Assembly: GCF_014205165.1 (NCBI RefSeq)
Contig: NZ_JACHMZ010000001.1
Span: 372,001-436,000, forward strand
Direction: 5' to 3'
DNA from: Micromonospora carbonacea
GTDB lineage: Bacteria > Actinomycetota > Actinomycetes > Mycobacteriales > Micromonosporaceae
DNA length: 64,000 nucleotides
Part shown: one piece after another, positions 8,189-15,905 of the stretch
Layout of the letters: each line of letters opens with the position of its first letter
Numbering within the stretch: the stretch's first letter is position 1
Position numbers and translations under genes: made by a program
Notes under the pieces: model-generated
What the model saw: only the letters and a program-made list of their open reading frames with translations
What the model was told of the DNA's origin: nothing
Databases searched by the model: none

Positions 8189-9667
8189 GTGTCGGTGCTG
8201 CGTACCAAACCGATCAAGGACGTGATAGCCCAGGGCGAGGCGGACGGTGAGGGCGGCGGCCCCGGCCTCAAGCGCCGACTCGGCGCGCGTGACCTCACCG
8301 GCTTCGGCATCGGCATCGTCATCGGCACCGGGATCTTCACGCTTACCGGCATCGAGGCCCGCGACAGCGCCGGTCCCGGCGTGGTGATCTCCTTCGCCAT
8401 CGCGGGCGTGGTCGCGCTGCTCGCCGCCCTCTGCTACGCCGAGCTGGCCTCCAGCGTGCCGACCGCCGGCAGCGCCTACACCTACGCCTACGCGACGATG
8501 GGCGAGATCGTCGCCTGGATCATCGGCTGGGACCTGCTGCTGGAGTTCGCCCTCGGCGCGGCGGTGGTGGCCCGCGGCTGGTCCGGCTACCTCGCCGAGC
8601 TGCTCGGCCTGCCCACCGCCTGGTTCGGCGAGGAGGGCAGCATCGTCAACGTCGGCGCGATCGCCGTCGTGCTGCTGCTCGGCGTCGTGGCGATCGTCGG
8701 CATCCGCGAGTCCGCCCGGGTCACCAACCTGCTCGTGCTGGTCAAGGTGGCCATCTGCGTCTTCATCGTGGTCGCCGGCCTGTTCTTCGTGAAGGCCGCG
8801 AACCTCACCCCGTTCATCCCGCCGGCCGAGCCCGCCGGGGCCGGCGACGACGGGATCAAGCAGCCCGTCACCCAGGCGCTGTTCGGGCTGGAGCCGTCCG
8901 TGTTCGGGTTCGTCGGCGTCCTCAGCGCCGCCGCCGTGGTCTTCTTCGCGTACACCGGCTTCGAGGCCGTGGCCAACCTCGGCGAGGAGACCCGCCGGCC
9001 CAAGCGCGACCTCACCCTCGGCCTGCTCGGCACGCTGCTGGTCTCCACCGTGCTCTACATCGGCGTCTCGCTGGTCGTCGTCGGCATGGTCCCCTACACC
9101 GAGATCGACCGGGGCGCGCCGATCGCGTCCGCCTTCAACGCGGTCGGGGCCGAGTGGGCCGGCATCCTCGTCTCCATCGCCGCCGTCGCCGGCCTGACCA
9201 GCGTCATCCTCGTGGACCTGGTGGCCATGGGCCGGATCGGCTTCGCCATCAGCCGCGACGGGCTGATCCCGCCGTCGGTGGCGAAGGTGCACCCGCGCTT
9301 CGGCACCCCGTACCGGATCTCGGCCGTCATGACGGTGGCCGTGGCGCTGCTCGCCGGCTTCCTGCCGCTGTCGGCCCTGGCCGACCTGGTCAGCATCGGC
9401 GCGCTCTGCGCGTTCGTGCTGGTCTCGGTGGCCGTGCCGATCCTGCGCCGCAAGCGCCCCGACCTGGAGCGGCCGTTCCGGGTGCCGTTCTCCCCGGTGC
9501 TGCCGATCGTCTCCGCGCTGGCCTGCCTCTACCTGATGCTCAACCTGTCGGTGGAGACCTGGATCCGGTTCCTCGTCTGGATGGCGCTCGGCGGGATCAT
9601 CTACTTCGGCTACGGCTACCGCCGCAACCGCCTGGCGCGCAAGGAAGGGCCCCCTGTTAACGCCTGA
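8189..9667 (+). CDS. APC superfamily amino acid permease (cationic amino acid transporter-like)
   Basis: Integral membrane amino acid transporter of 492 residues. GTG at 8189 is chosen because GGGAGGGG (8173-8180) sits about 8 nt upstream; a GTG at 8180 overlaps that site. Motifs: LGARDLTGFGIGIVIGTGIF (TM1 substrate-binding unwound region), AALCYAELASSVPTAGSAYT (TM2), FFAYTGFEAVANLGEET (TM6), and about 12 hydrophobic segments ending FGYGYRRNRLARK. The family (YhdG/CAT) carries cationic or broad amino acids; the substrate is not readable. The last eight residues, KEGPPVNA, are encoded by a genome repeat. Confidence 0.92.
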   Translation: MSVLRTKPIKDVIAQGEADGEGGGPGLKRRLGARDLTGFGIGIVIGTGIFTLTGIEARDSAGPGVVISFAIAGVVALLAALCYAELASSVPTAGSAYTYAYATMGEIVAWIIGWDLLLEFALGAAVVARGWSGYLAELLGLPTAWFGEEGSIVNVGAIAVVLLLGVVAIVGIRESARVTNLLVLVKVAICVFIVVAGLFFVKAANLTPFIPPAEPAGAGDDGIKQPVTQALFGLEPSVFGFVGVLSAAAVVFFAYTGFEAVANLGEETRRPKRDLTLGLLGTLLVSTVLYIGVSLVVVGMVPYTEIDRGAPIASAFNAVGAEWAGILVSIAAVAGLTSVILVDLVAMGRIGFAISRDGLIPPSVAKVHPRFGTPYRISAVMTVAVALLAGFLPLSALADLVSIGALCAFVLVSVAVPILRRKRPDLERPFRVPFSPVLPIVSALACLYLMLNLSVETWIRFLVWMALGGIIYFGYGYRRNRLARKEGPPVNA

Positions 9668-9691
9668 GGTAGAGAAGGGTCCCCTTCTCAC
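9641..9691 (+). repeat. intergenic repeat, copy 2 (partly coding)
   Basis: AAGGAAGGGCCCCC then TGTTAACGCC, followed by the partner arm AGAAGGGTCCCCTTCTCAC. The first half lies inside the permease reading frame and supplies its final codons and stop; the second half lies just downstream. It is the same family as the copies at 18.8, 44.4 and 58.7 kb in this orientation. Confidence 0.8.
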
Positions 9692-9748
9692 CCCCGCCGC
9701 CCGGATGGGCGCGGGGTGGCGGCGCGGGACGGTGGCGGGGGCGGGGGG

Positions 9749-9758
9749 GTGTCCCTAT
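9749..9758 (-). repeat. ATAGGGACAC direct repeat at the IS110 3' end
   Basis: Ten bases identical, in the same orientation, to 11068-11077 in the 5' non-coding region. Read with the bridge RNA model this is the left-donor end of the element matched by its RNA guide. Confidence 0.55.
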
Positions 9759-9766
9759 GGGTTTCG

Positions 9767-10966
9767 TCAAGCGGTGGCGGGGCTGGTGGGGCGTGGTTGG
9801 TAGGGGATCTTGTTGCGGAGCATGGCGTGGAGGACGTCGCAGCGGCGGCGGGCGAGGCAGATGAGGGCGGCGTTGTGGCGTTTGCCTTCGGCGCGTTTGC
9901 GGTCGTAGTAGGCCCTGCTCACGGGGTCGGCGAGGGCTGCGAAGGCGGCGAGGAAGAACGCGCGTTTGAGGTTCTTGTTGCCGCCCCTTGGCGGGTGTTC
10001 GCCGCGGATGCTGCTGCCGGATCGTCGGGTTACCGGTGCCAGGCCGGCATAGGCGGCGAGGTGGCCGGGGGTGGCGAAGGCGGTGCCGTCGCCGACTTCG
10101 AGGAGGATCCGGGCTGCGGTCCTGACGCCGATGCCGGGCATCGAGGTCAGGACCGGGGCAAGAGGGTGCGCATCAAGCATCCCCTCGACCTGAGCGCCGA
10201 TCTGGTCACGCTGGCGCAGAGTCTCGCGGAGGCTGTCGGCGAGGCGAGGCAGGATCGTCTCGGCCGCTTGGGTGCCGGGAACGGTGACGGTCTGCTCGTC
10301 CAGGGCGGTCATGATCTGCTCGACGAGCCGTTCACCCATGCGGGGTGCGTGTGCTGTGGCGATCGAGGTCAGTTTGCGGCGGCCGGCTTTGCGCAGCCCG
10401 GCGGGTCCTCCGCAACGGGACAGCAGCTCCAGTACCGCTTTGTGGTGCACCTTAGGGCCGAGGACTCGTTCCAGCGCGGGGTGGATCTGCGTCAGCAGGC
10501 CCCGTATCCGGTTCGATATCCGGGTGGCTTCGCCGGCGAGGTCGTCGTCGAAGCCGACGAGAACTTCCAGCTCAGCCAGGGTCTCGTCGCCGGTGTCGAC
10601 CCGCCGCAGCGTGTGCGGCAGGGTACGAGCCGCGTCAGCGATGACGTACGCGTCTCTGGCGTCGGTCTTCGCCGAACCTGGGTGCAGGTCAGCGATCCGG
10701 CGCATCGCCAGCCCGGGCAGGTAGGCCACCTGATGCCCGCACGCCCGAGCCACCGCCACCGGCAGGGCACCGATCGAGGCGGGTTGGTCGACCACGACCA
10801 GGACCTGGCCGTGACGGGAGAGTTTGTCGAACAGTTGCCGCAGCCGGGCCTCGGTGTTCGGTAGCGGCGCGTCGTGCAACCGTCTGCCGTCCGGGGTCAA
10901 CCCGACCGCGTGGTGATCACCCTTGCCGACGTCCAAGCCGAGGTAGACACCGTATCCGTCGTGCAC
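9767..10966 (-). CDS. IS110 family transposase
   Basis: DEDD-type recombinase of the IS110 family, about 400 residues. Of several in-frame GTGs (10981, 10969, 10966) the ones at 10969/10966 follow GGAGG at suitable spacing; 10966 is used. The N-terminal RuvC-like domain starts GVYLGLDVGKGDHH (first Asp), then VVVDQPASIGAL, and KTDARDAYVIADAAR (DxxxD-type acidic pair). A helical linker follows. The C-terminal Tnp domain has MPGIGVRTAARIL and AYAGLAPVTRRSGSSIRG, containing the catalytic-serine candidate, then GGNKNLKRAFFLAAFAAL. The frame is intact and full length, so it may be active. Confidence 0.95.
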   Translation of the reverse strand: MHDGYGVYLGLDVGKGDHHAVGLTPDGRRLHDAPLPNTEARLRQLFDKLSRHGQVLVVVDQPASIGALPVAVARACGHQVAYLPGLAMRRIADLHPGSAKTDARDAYVIADAARTLPHTLRRVDTGDETLAELEVLVGFDDDLAGEATRISNRIRGLLTQIHPALERVLGPKVHHKAVLELLSRCGGPAGLRKAGRRKLTSIATAHAPRMGERLVEQIMTALDEQTVTVPGTQAAETILPRLADSLRETLRQRDQIGAQVEGMLDAHPLAPVLTSMPGIGVRTAARILLEVGDGTAFATPGHLAAYAGLAPVTRRSGSSIRGEHPPRGGNKNLKRAFFLAAFAALADPVSRAYYDRKRAEGKRHNAALICLARRRCDVLHAMLRNKIPYQPRPTSPATA

Positions 10967-10984
10967 CACACCCGCCTCCACGCA

Positions 10985-11205
10985 TCACTCGTGGCCCCGG
11001 CCGCAGTCTGGGCGTCGGACTGCCGGCAGCCACGTTACGAAGAGACCTACCCCAACACGGGGCGGCCGTGTCCCTATCAGCGGTCCGCCGACGCCACCCG
11101 ACCCGGCGACAACACCCCCCGGATCATCGAAACGACAGGGGCAGGAAGTCATACCGGGCCGGGCGACCGAGGGTCCCCGACTGGGGACGATCAAAAAGGT
11201 AACGG
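10985..11205 (-). ncRNA. candidate IS110 bridge RNA region (transposase 5' non-coding end)
   Basis: About 220 nt directly upstream of the transposase, where IS110-group elements encode the bridge RNA. In transposase orientation it contains, in order, a stem-loop GTCCCC-AGTC-GGGGAC (around 11173-11188), a GGGGGGTGT segment (11120-11112) that is the exact complement of ACACCCCCC at the 3' junction (9752-9744), and about 45 nt later ATAGGGACAC (11077-11068), identical to the 3' end of the element. This is the order expected for a target loop then a donor loop. Exact RNA ends cannot be set from sequence alone. Confidence 0.45.
11068..11077 (-). repeat. ATAGGGACAC repeat inside the IS110 5' non-coding region
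   Basis: Second copy of the 10-nt sequence found at 9749-9758. Its position, 90 bp upstream of the transposase and inside the candidate bridge RNA, fits a donor-loop guide better than a target-site duplication. Confidence 0.5.
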
Positions 11206-11210
11206 GGGCG

Positions 11211-12722
11211 CTACGCGGCGGCGGGGGCGAAGCGCAGCAGGTTCCAGGAGACCGCCGGCAGCAGCACCGCGCAGCGGCCCCCGTCGGGGGCGGGGGCCGC
11301 CAGCTCCCGGGGTGCGACCCGGTCGGGCTCGGCCTCGGTGTTGACGGCGTCCGGGTCGGCTGCGGCGGCGAGGGTGAGGTGGGCCGCCCCGGCCAGGGCG
11401 GGCAGGCCGCGCAGGTCCAGGTCGAGGGGGAGGTCGGCGGGGCCCCGGTTGACCGCGAGGACGGTGAGCGCGCCGGTCTCCTCGTCGTGCAGGGCCACGG
11501 TGTCCAGCACCGGGACGTCCCCGTAGCGCTTGGTGGCGTACGTCGGGCAGACCGGCTCGGTGCGCAGCACGGTGCCCCGGGCGTGGCGGGCGGTGAGGGC
11601 GAACGGGTGGAAGATGCTCTGCCGCCAGGCGGGACCGCCGGTGCGGGTGCGGATCGGGGCGATCACGTTGGCGAGCTGCGCCTGGCAGGCCACGCCGACC
11701 CGGTCGGCGTGCCGGAGCAGGGTGATCAGCAGGTCGCCGACCACCACCGCGTCGACGGCGGTGTAGTCGTCCTCGATGAGGGTGGGGGCCTCGACCCAGC
11801 CGCGCCGGTCCAGGTCGGCCTGGAGGCGGGACTGGTACCAGACGTTCCACTCGTCGAACGAGATCTTCAGCTTGCGCCGGTGCCGCTGCTTCGCCGCCAC
11901 GTGGTCGGCGGTGGCGACCACCTCCGCGATGAAGTGGTCCATGTCGACGGCCGAGGCCAGGATGCTGGCCCGGTCGCCGTCGGCGGGATCGTAGTAGGTG
12001 TGCGCGGAGATGTAGTCCACGTGCTCGTAGGTGTGCTCCAGCACCGTCGCCTCCCAGGAGGCGAAGGTCGGCATGCCCCGGCCGGAGCTGCCGCAGGCGA
12101 CCAGGCTGACCGAGGGGTCGATCAGCTTCATCGCGCGGGCGGTCTCGGCGGCGAGCCGGCCGTACTCGTCGGCGGTCTTGTGCCCGACCTGCCACGGGCC
12201 GTCCAGCTCGTTGCCCAGGCACCACAGCCGCACCCCGTAGGGCTCGGGCGCGCCGTGGGCGCGGCGCAGGTCCGACAGCCGGGTGCCGCCGGGGTGGTTG
12301 GCGTATTCCAGCAGGTCGCAGGCCTCCTGCACACCCCGGGTGCCGAGGTTGACGGCCATCATCGGCTCGACGCCGGCCGCCGTCGCCCAGGTCATGAACT
12401 CGTCGAGGCCGAAGGCGTTGGTCTCGATCGTCTTCCAGGCGAGGTCGAGCCGGCGGGGCCGGTCGGCGACGGGGCCGACGCCGTCCTCCCAGCGGTAGCC
12501 GGAGACGAAGTTGCCGCCGGGGTAGCGGACCACGGAGACGCCCAGCTCCCGGGTCAGCTCCAGCACATCGCCGCGCAGGCCGTGCGGGTCGGCGGTGGGG
12601 TGGCCGGGCTCGTAGATCCCGCCGTAGACGCAGCGCCCCAGGTGCTCGACGAAGGACCCGAAGATCCGCCGGTCGGCCGGCCCGATCGCGAAGGCCGGGT
12701 CGATGGTCAGCTTCGCGGTCAC
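11211..12722 (-). CDS. alpha-L-arabinofuranosidase, glycoside hydrolase family 51
   Basis: Releases terminal arabinofuranose from arabinoxylan or arabinan oligosaccharides; intracellular (no signal peptide). 503 residues from GTG 12720-12722, with AAAGGTGGA about 7 nt upstream. Typical GH51 features: IFGSFVEHLGRCVYGGIYEP at the N-terminus, VVRYPGGNFVSGYRWEDGVG, acid/base Glu in WCLGNELDGPW, and nucleophile Glu in KISFDEWNVWY. The C-terminal beta domain ends at VSWNLLRFAP. Length and architecture are normal. It is divergent from a LacI regulator with an operator inside its promoter. Confidence 0.94.
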   Translation of the reverse strand: MTAKLTIDPAFAIGPADRRIFGSFVEHLGRCVYGGIYEPGHPTADPHGLRGDVLELTRELGVSVVRYPGGNFVSGYRWEDGVGPVADRPRRLDLAWKTIETNAFGLDEFMTWATAAGVEPMMAVNLGTRGVQEACDLLEYANHPGGTRLSDLRRAHGAPEPYGVRLWCLGNELDGPWQVGHKTADEYGRLAAETARAMKLIDPSVSLVACGSSGRGMPTFASWEATVLEHTYEHVDYISAHTYYDPADGDRASILASAVDMDHFIAEVVATADHVAAKQRHRRKLKISFDEWNVWYQSRLQADLDRRGWVEAPTLIEDDYTAVDAVVVGDLLITLLRHADRVGVACQAQLANVIAPIRTRTGGPAWRQSIFHPFALTARHARGTVLRTEPVCPTYATKRYGDVPVLDTVALHDEETGALTVLAVNRGPADLPLDLDLRGLPALAGAAHLTLAAAADPDAVNTEAEPDRVAPRELAAPAPDGGRCAVLLPAVSWNLLRFAPAAA

Positions 12723-12756
12723 CGGGAAATCCACCTTTCGTCGCCGTCCCGTCGGT

Positions 12757-12784
12757 TCTATAACGTTGTACTCAACGCTGTAAA
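12757..12784 (-). promoter_or_regulatory. promoter of the GH51 gene with embedded LacI-type operator
   Basis: On the minus strand: -35 TTTACA (12784-12779), 16-nt spacer, -10 TATAGA (12762-12757). The spacer is filled by an inverted repeat: AACGTTG (12762-12768), TACT, CAACGCT (12773-12779), with a perfect CGTTG-TACT-CAACG core. A repressor bound here would block RNA polymerase directly. The divergent gene at 12826 encodes a LacI protein, the obvious candidate. Confidence 0.65.
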
Positions 12785-12825
12785 GGGGCGGCGGAGCGCC
12801 CGTGGCACCCGGCGGGGAGGCGGCG

Positions 12826-13833
12826 GTGCGACACAGGCTGAAGGACGTGGCGGAGCGGGCCGGCGTCTCCGTCAAGACCGTCTCCAACGTCGTCAACGGC
12901 TACCAGCACGTGCGGCCCGACACCCGGGCCCGCGTCGAGCGGGCCATCGCCGAGCTGAACTACCGGCCCAACCTGTCGGCGCGCAACCTGCGCAAGGGGC
13001 GTACCGGCGTGATCGCCCTGGCCGGGCCGGAGCTGGACGTCCCCTCCTTCGCCGAGTTGGCCCGGCACGTCGTCGCCGCCGCCGCCGAACGGGGCTGGAC
13101 GGTCCTGGTCGATCGGGCCGGCGGCGGCCCCGCGCCGGGGCGGGCCGCCACCGGCATCGGCGACCACCTCGTCGACGGCCTGATCGTCGGCCCGTTGACG
13201 CCGACCGCCGGGCACCTCGCCGGCCGGGACGACGGCACCCCGGTGGTGCTGCTCGGCGGGCCCGGCGGCCCCGGCCCCGCCGACCAAGTGGCGACCGACG
13301 ACGCGGCCGCCGCCCGCGCGGCCACCGCCCACCTGATCTCCCTCGGCCGCCGCCGCGTCGCCGCGATCGGCGCGCGGCCCACCCCCGAGGTGGCCGCCGC
13401 CCGGCTCCGCCTCGCCGGCTACGCCGCCGCGCTCGCCGCGGCCGGCATCGCCCACGACGAGCGCCTCGTCGTGCCCGCGCCGGCCTGGCGTCGCGCCGAC
13501 GGCGCGGCGGCCGTGCGGCATCTGCTCACCTCGGGGGTACGCCCCGACGCCGTCCTCTGCCTCACCGACACCCTCGCCCTCGGTGCCCTGCGGGCGCTGC
13601 ACGAGGCCGGTCTGCGGGTCCCCGGCGACGTGGCGGTGGCCGGCTTCGACGACATCGAGGACGGGCGCTTCTCCGTCCCCACCCTCACCACCGTCGCCCC
13701 CGACAGGGAACGCGTCGCGCGGCTGGCCGTCGCGCTGCTGGCCGACCGGATCGACGGGGACCGGAGCGCCCCGCCGCGCATGCTCACCGTCCCCTACCGG
13801 CTCGAACCGCGGGAGAGCACGCTGGGCCGCTGA
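12826..13833 (+). CDS. LacI family transcriptional repressor, probably of the GH51 gene
   Basis: 335-residue sugar-responsive repressor. GTG 12826 follows GGGGAGG by 5 nt and is preferred over the GTG at 12802. HTH: RLKDVAERAGVSVKTVSNVV, followed by the hinge helix region YRPNLSARNLRKG. The periplasmic-binding-protein-like ligand domain runs from about residue 60 (GVIALAGPEL) and ends with VAVAGFDDIEDGRFSVPTLT, typical for LacI. The gene is divergent from the arabinofuranosidase, which suggests control by arabinose-containing sugars; autoregulation is likely because the operator lies between the two starts. Confidence 0.92.
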   Translation: MRHRLKDVAERAGVSVKTVSNVVNGYQHVRPDTRARVERAIAELNYRPNLSARNLRKGRTGVIALAGPELDVPSFAELARHVVAAAAERGWTVLVDRAGGGPAPGRAATGIGDHLVDGLIVGPLTPTAGHLAGRDDGTPVVLLGGPGGPGPADQVATDDAAAARAATAHLISLGRRRVAAIGARPTPEVAAARLRLAGYAAALAAAGIAHDERLVVPAPAWRRADGAAAVRHLLTSGVRPDAVLCLTDTLALGALRALHEAGLRVPGDVAVAGFDDIEDGRFSVPTLTTVAPDRERVARLAVALLADRIDGDRSAPPRMLTVPYRLEPRESTLGR

Positions 13834-13969
13834 CCCCGCCCCGGGCGTCGGTTCGTCCACATGCGACAGTCGTGCCACGGGCTGCCGCCGAACGGCGGAT
13901 GGGCGCGGTGACGGCGGGTCGCGATGATGTGGCGGCACGTGGGGACGAGCAGACCAAACTGGGGGCGAG

Positions 13970-14437
13970 ATGAGCACCGATTCGAGCTGGGGCGACTACC
14001 TGTCCGCTGACACCGCCGGCACGGACGCCGGCATCGCCACCTTCGACCAGCCGCTGGTCGAGCCGGTCGCGGTCGAGCCGGTGCTGCCCGAGCCCGTGGT
14101 GGACGTCGTCGAGAGCGAGTTGGCCGGCGCGGCCGCCGACCAGGACTGGTCGGCCTGGCACGCCGACAGCGGCGACCAGTGGGCCGACTCGGCGCAGGAC
14201 TGGGTCGACTACGCCAACGAGAACCTGGCCGCCGGCAACACCGACATCGCCGCCAGCGCCTTCGACACCGCCGCCAACCACGCCGACCTGGCCGACGGCA
14301 ACTACGACGTCTCGTTCGACTACGCCGCCCAGGCCGGCACCCACCTGGACACCGCCGTCGCGGAGGTCGCCCCCTACGACACGTACGACGCGGGGGCGGG
14401 CTTCGACGCCGGCACGAGCTTCGACATCGCGGAATGA
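13970..14437 (+). CDS. acidic hypothetical protein
   Basis: 155-residue protein with no family I recognise. Strongly acidic and rich in Ala/Asp; a proline/valine section (LVEPVAVEPVLPEPVVDVV, residues ~28-46) is followed by a helical Ala/Asp/Asn part (DWSAWHADSGDQWADSAQDW, then AGNTDIAASAFDTAANHADL). No signal peptide, membrane segment or Cys. Its stop overlaps the start of the next gene (ATGA), so the two are translationally coupled and likely work together. Confidence 0.75.
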   Translation: MSTDSSWGDYLSADTAGTDAGIATFDQPLVEPVAVEPVLPEPVVDVVESELAGAAADQDWSAWHADSGDQWADSAQDWVDYANENLAAGNTDIAASAFDTAANHADLADGNYDVSFDYAAQAGTHLDTAVAEVAPYDTYDAGAGFDAGTSFDIAE

Positions 14438-15852
14438 GCTGGGCCGACGACAACGACCCCGGCAGCCGGCCGCAGCCGGCCGTGCTGGCCGCCGAGGCCG
14501 GCCGGCTCGCCGCCGGGGCGGAACGCCGGATCGCCGCCCCGGCGAGCGCGGTCCGGCAGCACCTGCTCCGCGCCGTCCGGGACCTCGGCTTCGACCTGCG
14601 CGCCGAGCAGCTCAGCCTGCTGGAGGCGGTCCGCGGGTCGAAGCTCGGCGGGGTGACCCTCTCCGCCGCCCGGGTGCCCGTCCTCCTCCGGGTCGGTCTC
14701 GAAGCCGACGCGGCCGGGACCCGGGTCACCGTCCTGCTGGCCGACCGCTGGGTCGGCAAGGTGGGCCGGAACTGGGGCCTCACCTCCGTCTACGTCGAGC
14801 TGTTCGGGTCCGTCCTCAGCGCCGTCGACGGGGTGCTGGGCCGGCTCGACCCGGCCGCCGCCGCCACGTTCGCGCCCTGGTGGCGGCAGACCGGCCCCGG
14901 CGACGTGGCGATCATGCAGAACGCGGCCGGCATCGCCAACCGGGCGGGAGCGGTGCTGTCCCGGCACGCCTCCCGCCTGCTCGAAGGGGACGTCGCCACC
15001 CCGCGCCGGGCGTCGGTCAGCCGCGCCGGCACCGAGACGTTCGCCTTCGAGACGCCGCAGGCCGTCGCGGAGGTGCCGGCCGAACTGGCCGACGGCATGC
15101 TGATGGTCGGCACCCTGGTGGCCAGCCGCCCCGACGGGATGCCGCCCCACCTGGTGGCGCAGGTGCGGTCGCTCGTCGTCCGGATCGAGGAGCACCTCGC
15201 CGCGGTCGCCGGCACCGCCGGGGCGGCCCCGGCCGCCCGGTTCACCGTCGACCCGGCGGACGTGCCGGTGGTGACCTTCCTGCACCAGCAGGCCCGGATC
15301 CGGGGCATGCTCCCGGTGCGGACCCTGCGCACCTGCACCACCTGCCGGCTGGAGAAGGTCACCAACCCCGACCTGGAACGGTTGCAGGAACGCACCCGCC
15401 GGACCCGGGACCTGGCGAGCAGCATCAGCGCGGTGGTCACCCCGTACGTGCTGGCCGGACGGCTGGTGCAGCTCAACGGGAAGGGACCCAGCTTCGCCTG
15501 CCCGCGCTGTCAGGGCATGGACGCCGACGAGACGGTGGTGACGTACTGCCAGCGGTGCGGCGACCGGCGGGCCGAGACGGCCCTGCGGACCTGCCCGAAG
15601 TGCCAGTTCGACTTCCGCAGCCTGCTCGCCGGCGACAAGCCTTGGCAGCCGCGCGCGACGCAACCGACGGGCGTGGCCGCCACCCCCACGGTCACCACCG
15701 CCGTCGCCCCGGGACCCGCCCCGGGGCCCGTGCCGCCGCCCGTGCCGCCGGCCGCGACCGCCGCCCCGTGCCCGCCGGCGCCCGCCGCGCCCCGACGGGT
15801 GGATCCGGAGGCGGAGCAGTGGCCACGCCCACCGGGGTACGTGCCCCGCTGA
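14434..15852 (+). CDS. hypothetical protein with zinc-ribbon clusters
   Basis: 472 residues, coupled to the upstream acidic protein by an ATGA overlap. The N-terminal half is a mixed alpha/beta domain (LSLLEAVRGSKLGGVTLSAA..., reminiscent of a small ligand-binding or PH-like fold, not assignable). The C-terminal half has a CTTC pair (about residue 302), CPRC, CQRCGDRR and CPKCQFDF: three or four Cys pairs that form treble or double zinc ribbons (about 300-400). The last 65 residues are Pro/Ala-rich and disordered. No catalytic motif is visible. A zinc-ribbon adaptor or nucleic-acid-binding role is possible but unproven. Confidence 0.75.
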   Translation: MSWADDNDPGSRPQPAVLAAEAGRLAAGAERRIAAPASAVRQHLLRAVRDLGFDLRAEQLSLLEAVRGSKLGGVTLSAARVPVLLRVGLEADAAGTRVTVLLADRWVGKVGRNWGLTSVYVELFGSVLSAVDGVLGRLDPAAAATFAPWWRQTGPGDVAIMQNAAGIANRAGAVLSRHASRLLEGDVATPRRASVSRAGTETFAFETPQAVAEVPAELADGMLMVGTLVASRPDGMPPHLVAQVRSLVVRIEEHLAAVAGTAGAAPAARFTVDPADVPVVTFLHQQARIRGMLPVRTLRTCTTCRLEKVTNPDLERLQERTRRTRDLASSISAVVTPYVLAGRLVQLNGKGPSFACPRCQGMDADETVVTYCQRCGDRRAETALRTCPKCQFDFRSLLAGDKPWQPRATQPTGVAATPTVTTAVAPGPAPGPVPPPVPPAATAAPCPPAPAAPRRVDPEAEQWPRPPGYVPR

Positions 15853-15856
15853 CCGA

Positions 15857-15897
15857 CGTCGGCCCGGCGGGGCCGGGGCACCCGGGCCGGGCCGACG
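15857..15897. terminator. bidirectional stem-loop between convergent genes
   Basis: Perfect 12-bp inverted repeat CGTCGGCCCGGC (15857-15868) and GCCGGGCCGACG (15886-15897), placed exactly in the 53-bp gap between the converging genes ending at 15852 and 15906. Confidence 0.75.
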
Positions 15898-15905
15898 CCC
15901 CCGTG

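Larger units (their letters stand above)
9744..11205 (-). mobile_element. IS110-family insertion sequence (approximate ends)
   Basis: One transposase gene on the minus strand with a short 3' flank and about 230 bp of non-coding sequence upstream, the layout of the IS110 (not IS1111) group. No terminal inverted repeats or target duplications are expected in this family, so the ends are approximate: the 3' end is placed near ATAGGGACAC (9749-9758) just past the stop, and the 5' end before the GH51 stop at 11211. It separates the permease and arabinofuranosidase genes without breaking either. Confidence 0.7.

Noticed and set aside
9749..11077. ATAGGGACAC copies as a target-site duplication of the IS
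   Set aside because: IS110 elements do not make long target duplications, and the second copy lies inside the 5' non-coding part, only 90 bp from the transposase, leaving no room for a normal left end. A guide match explains it better.
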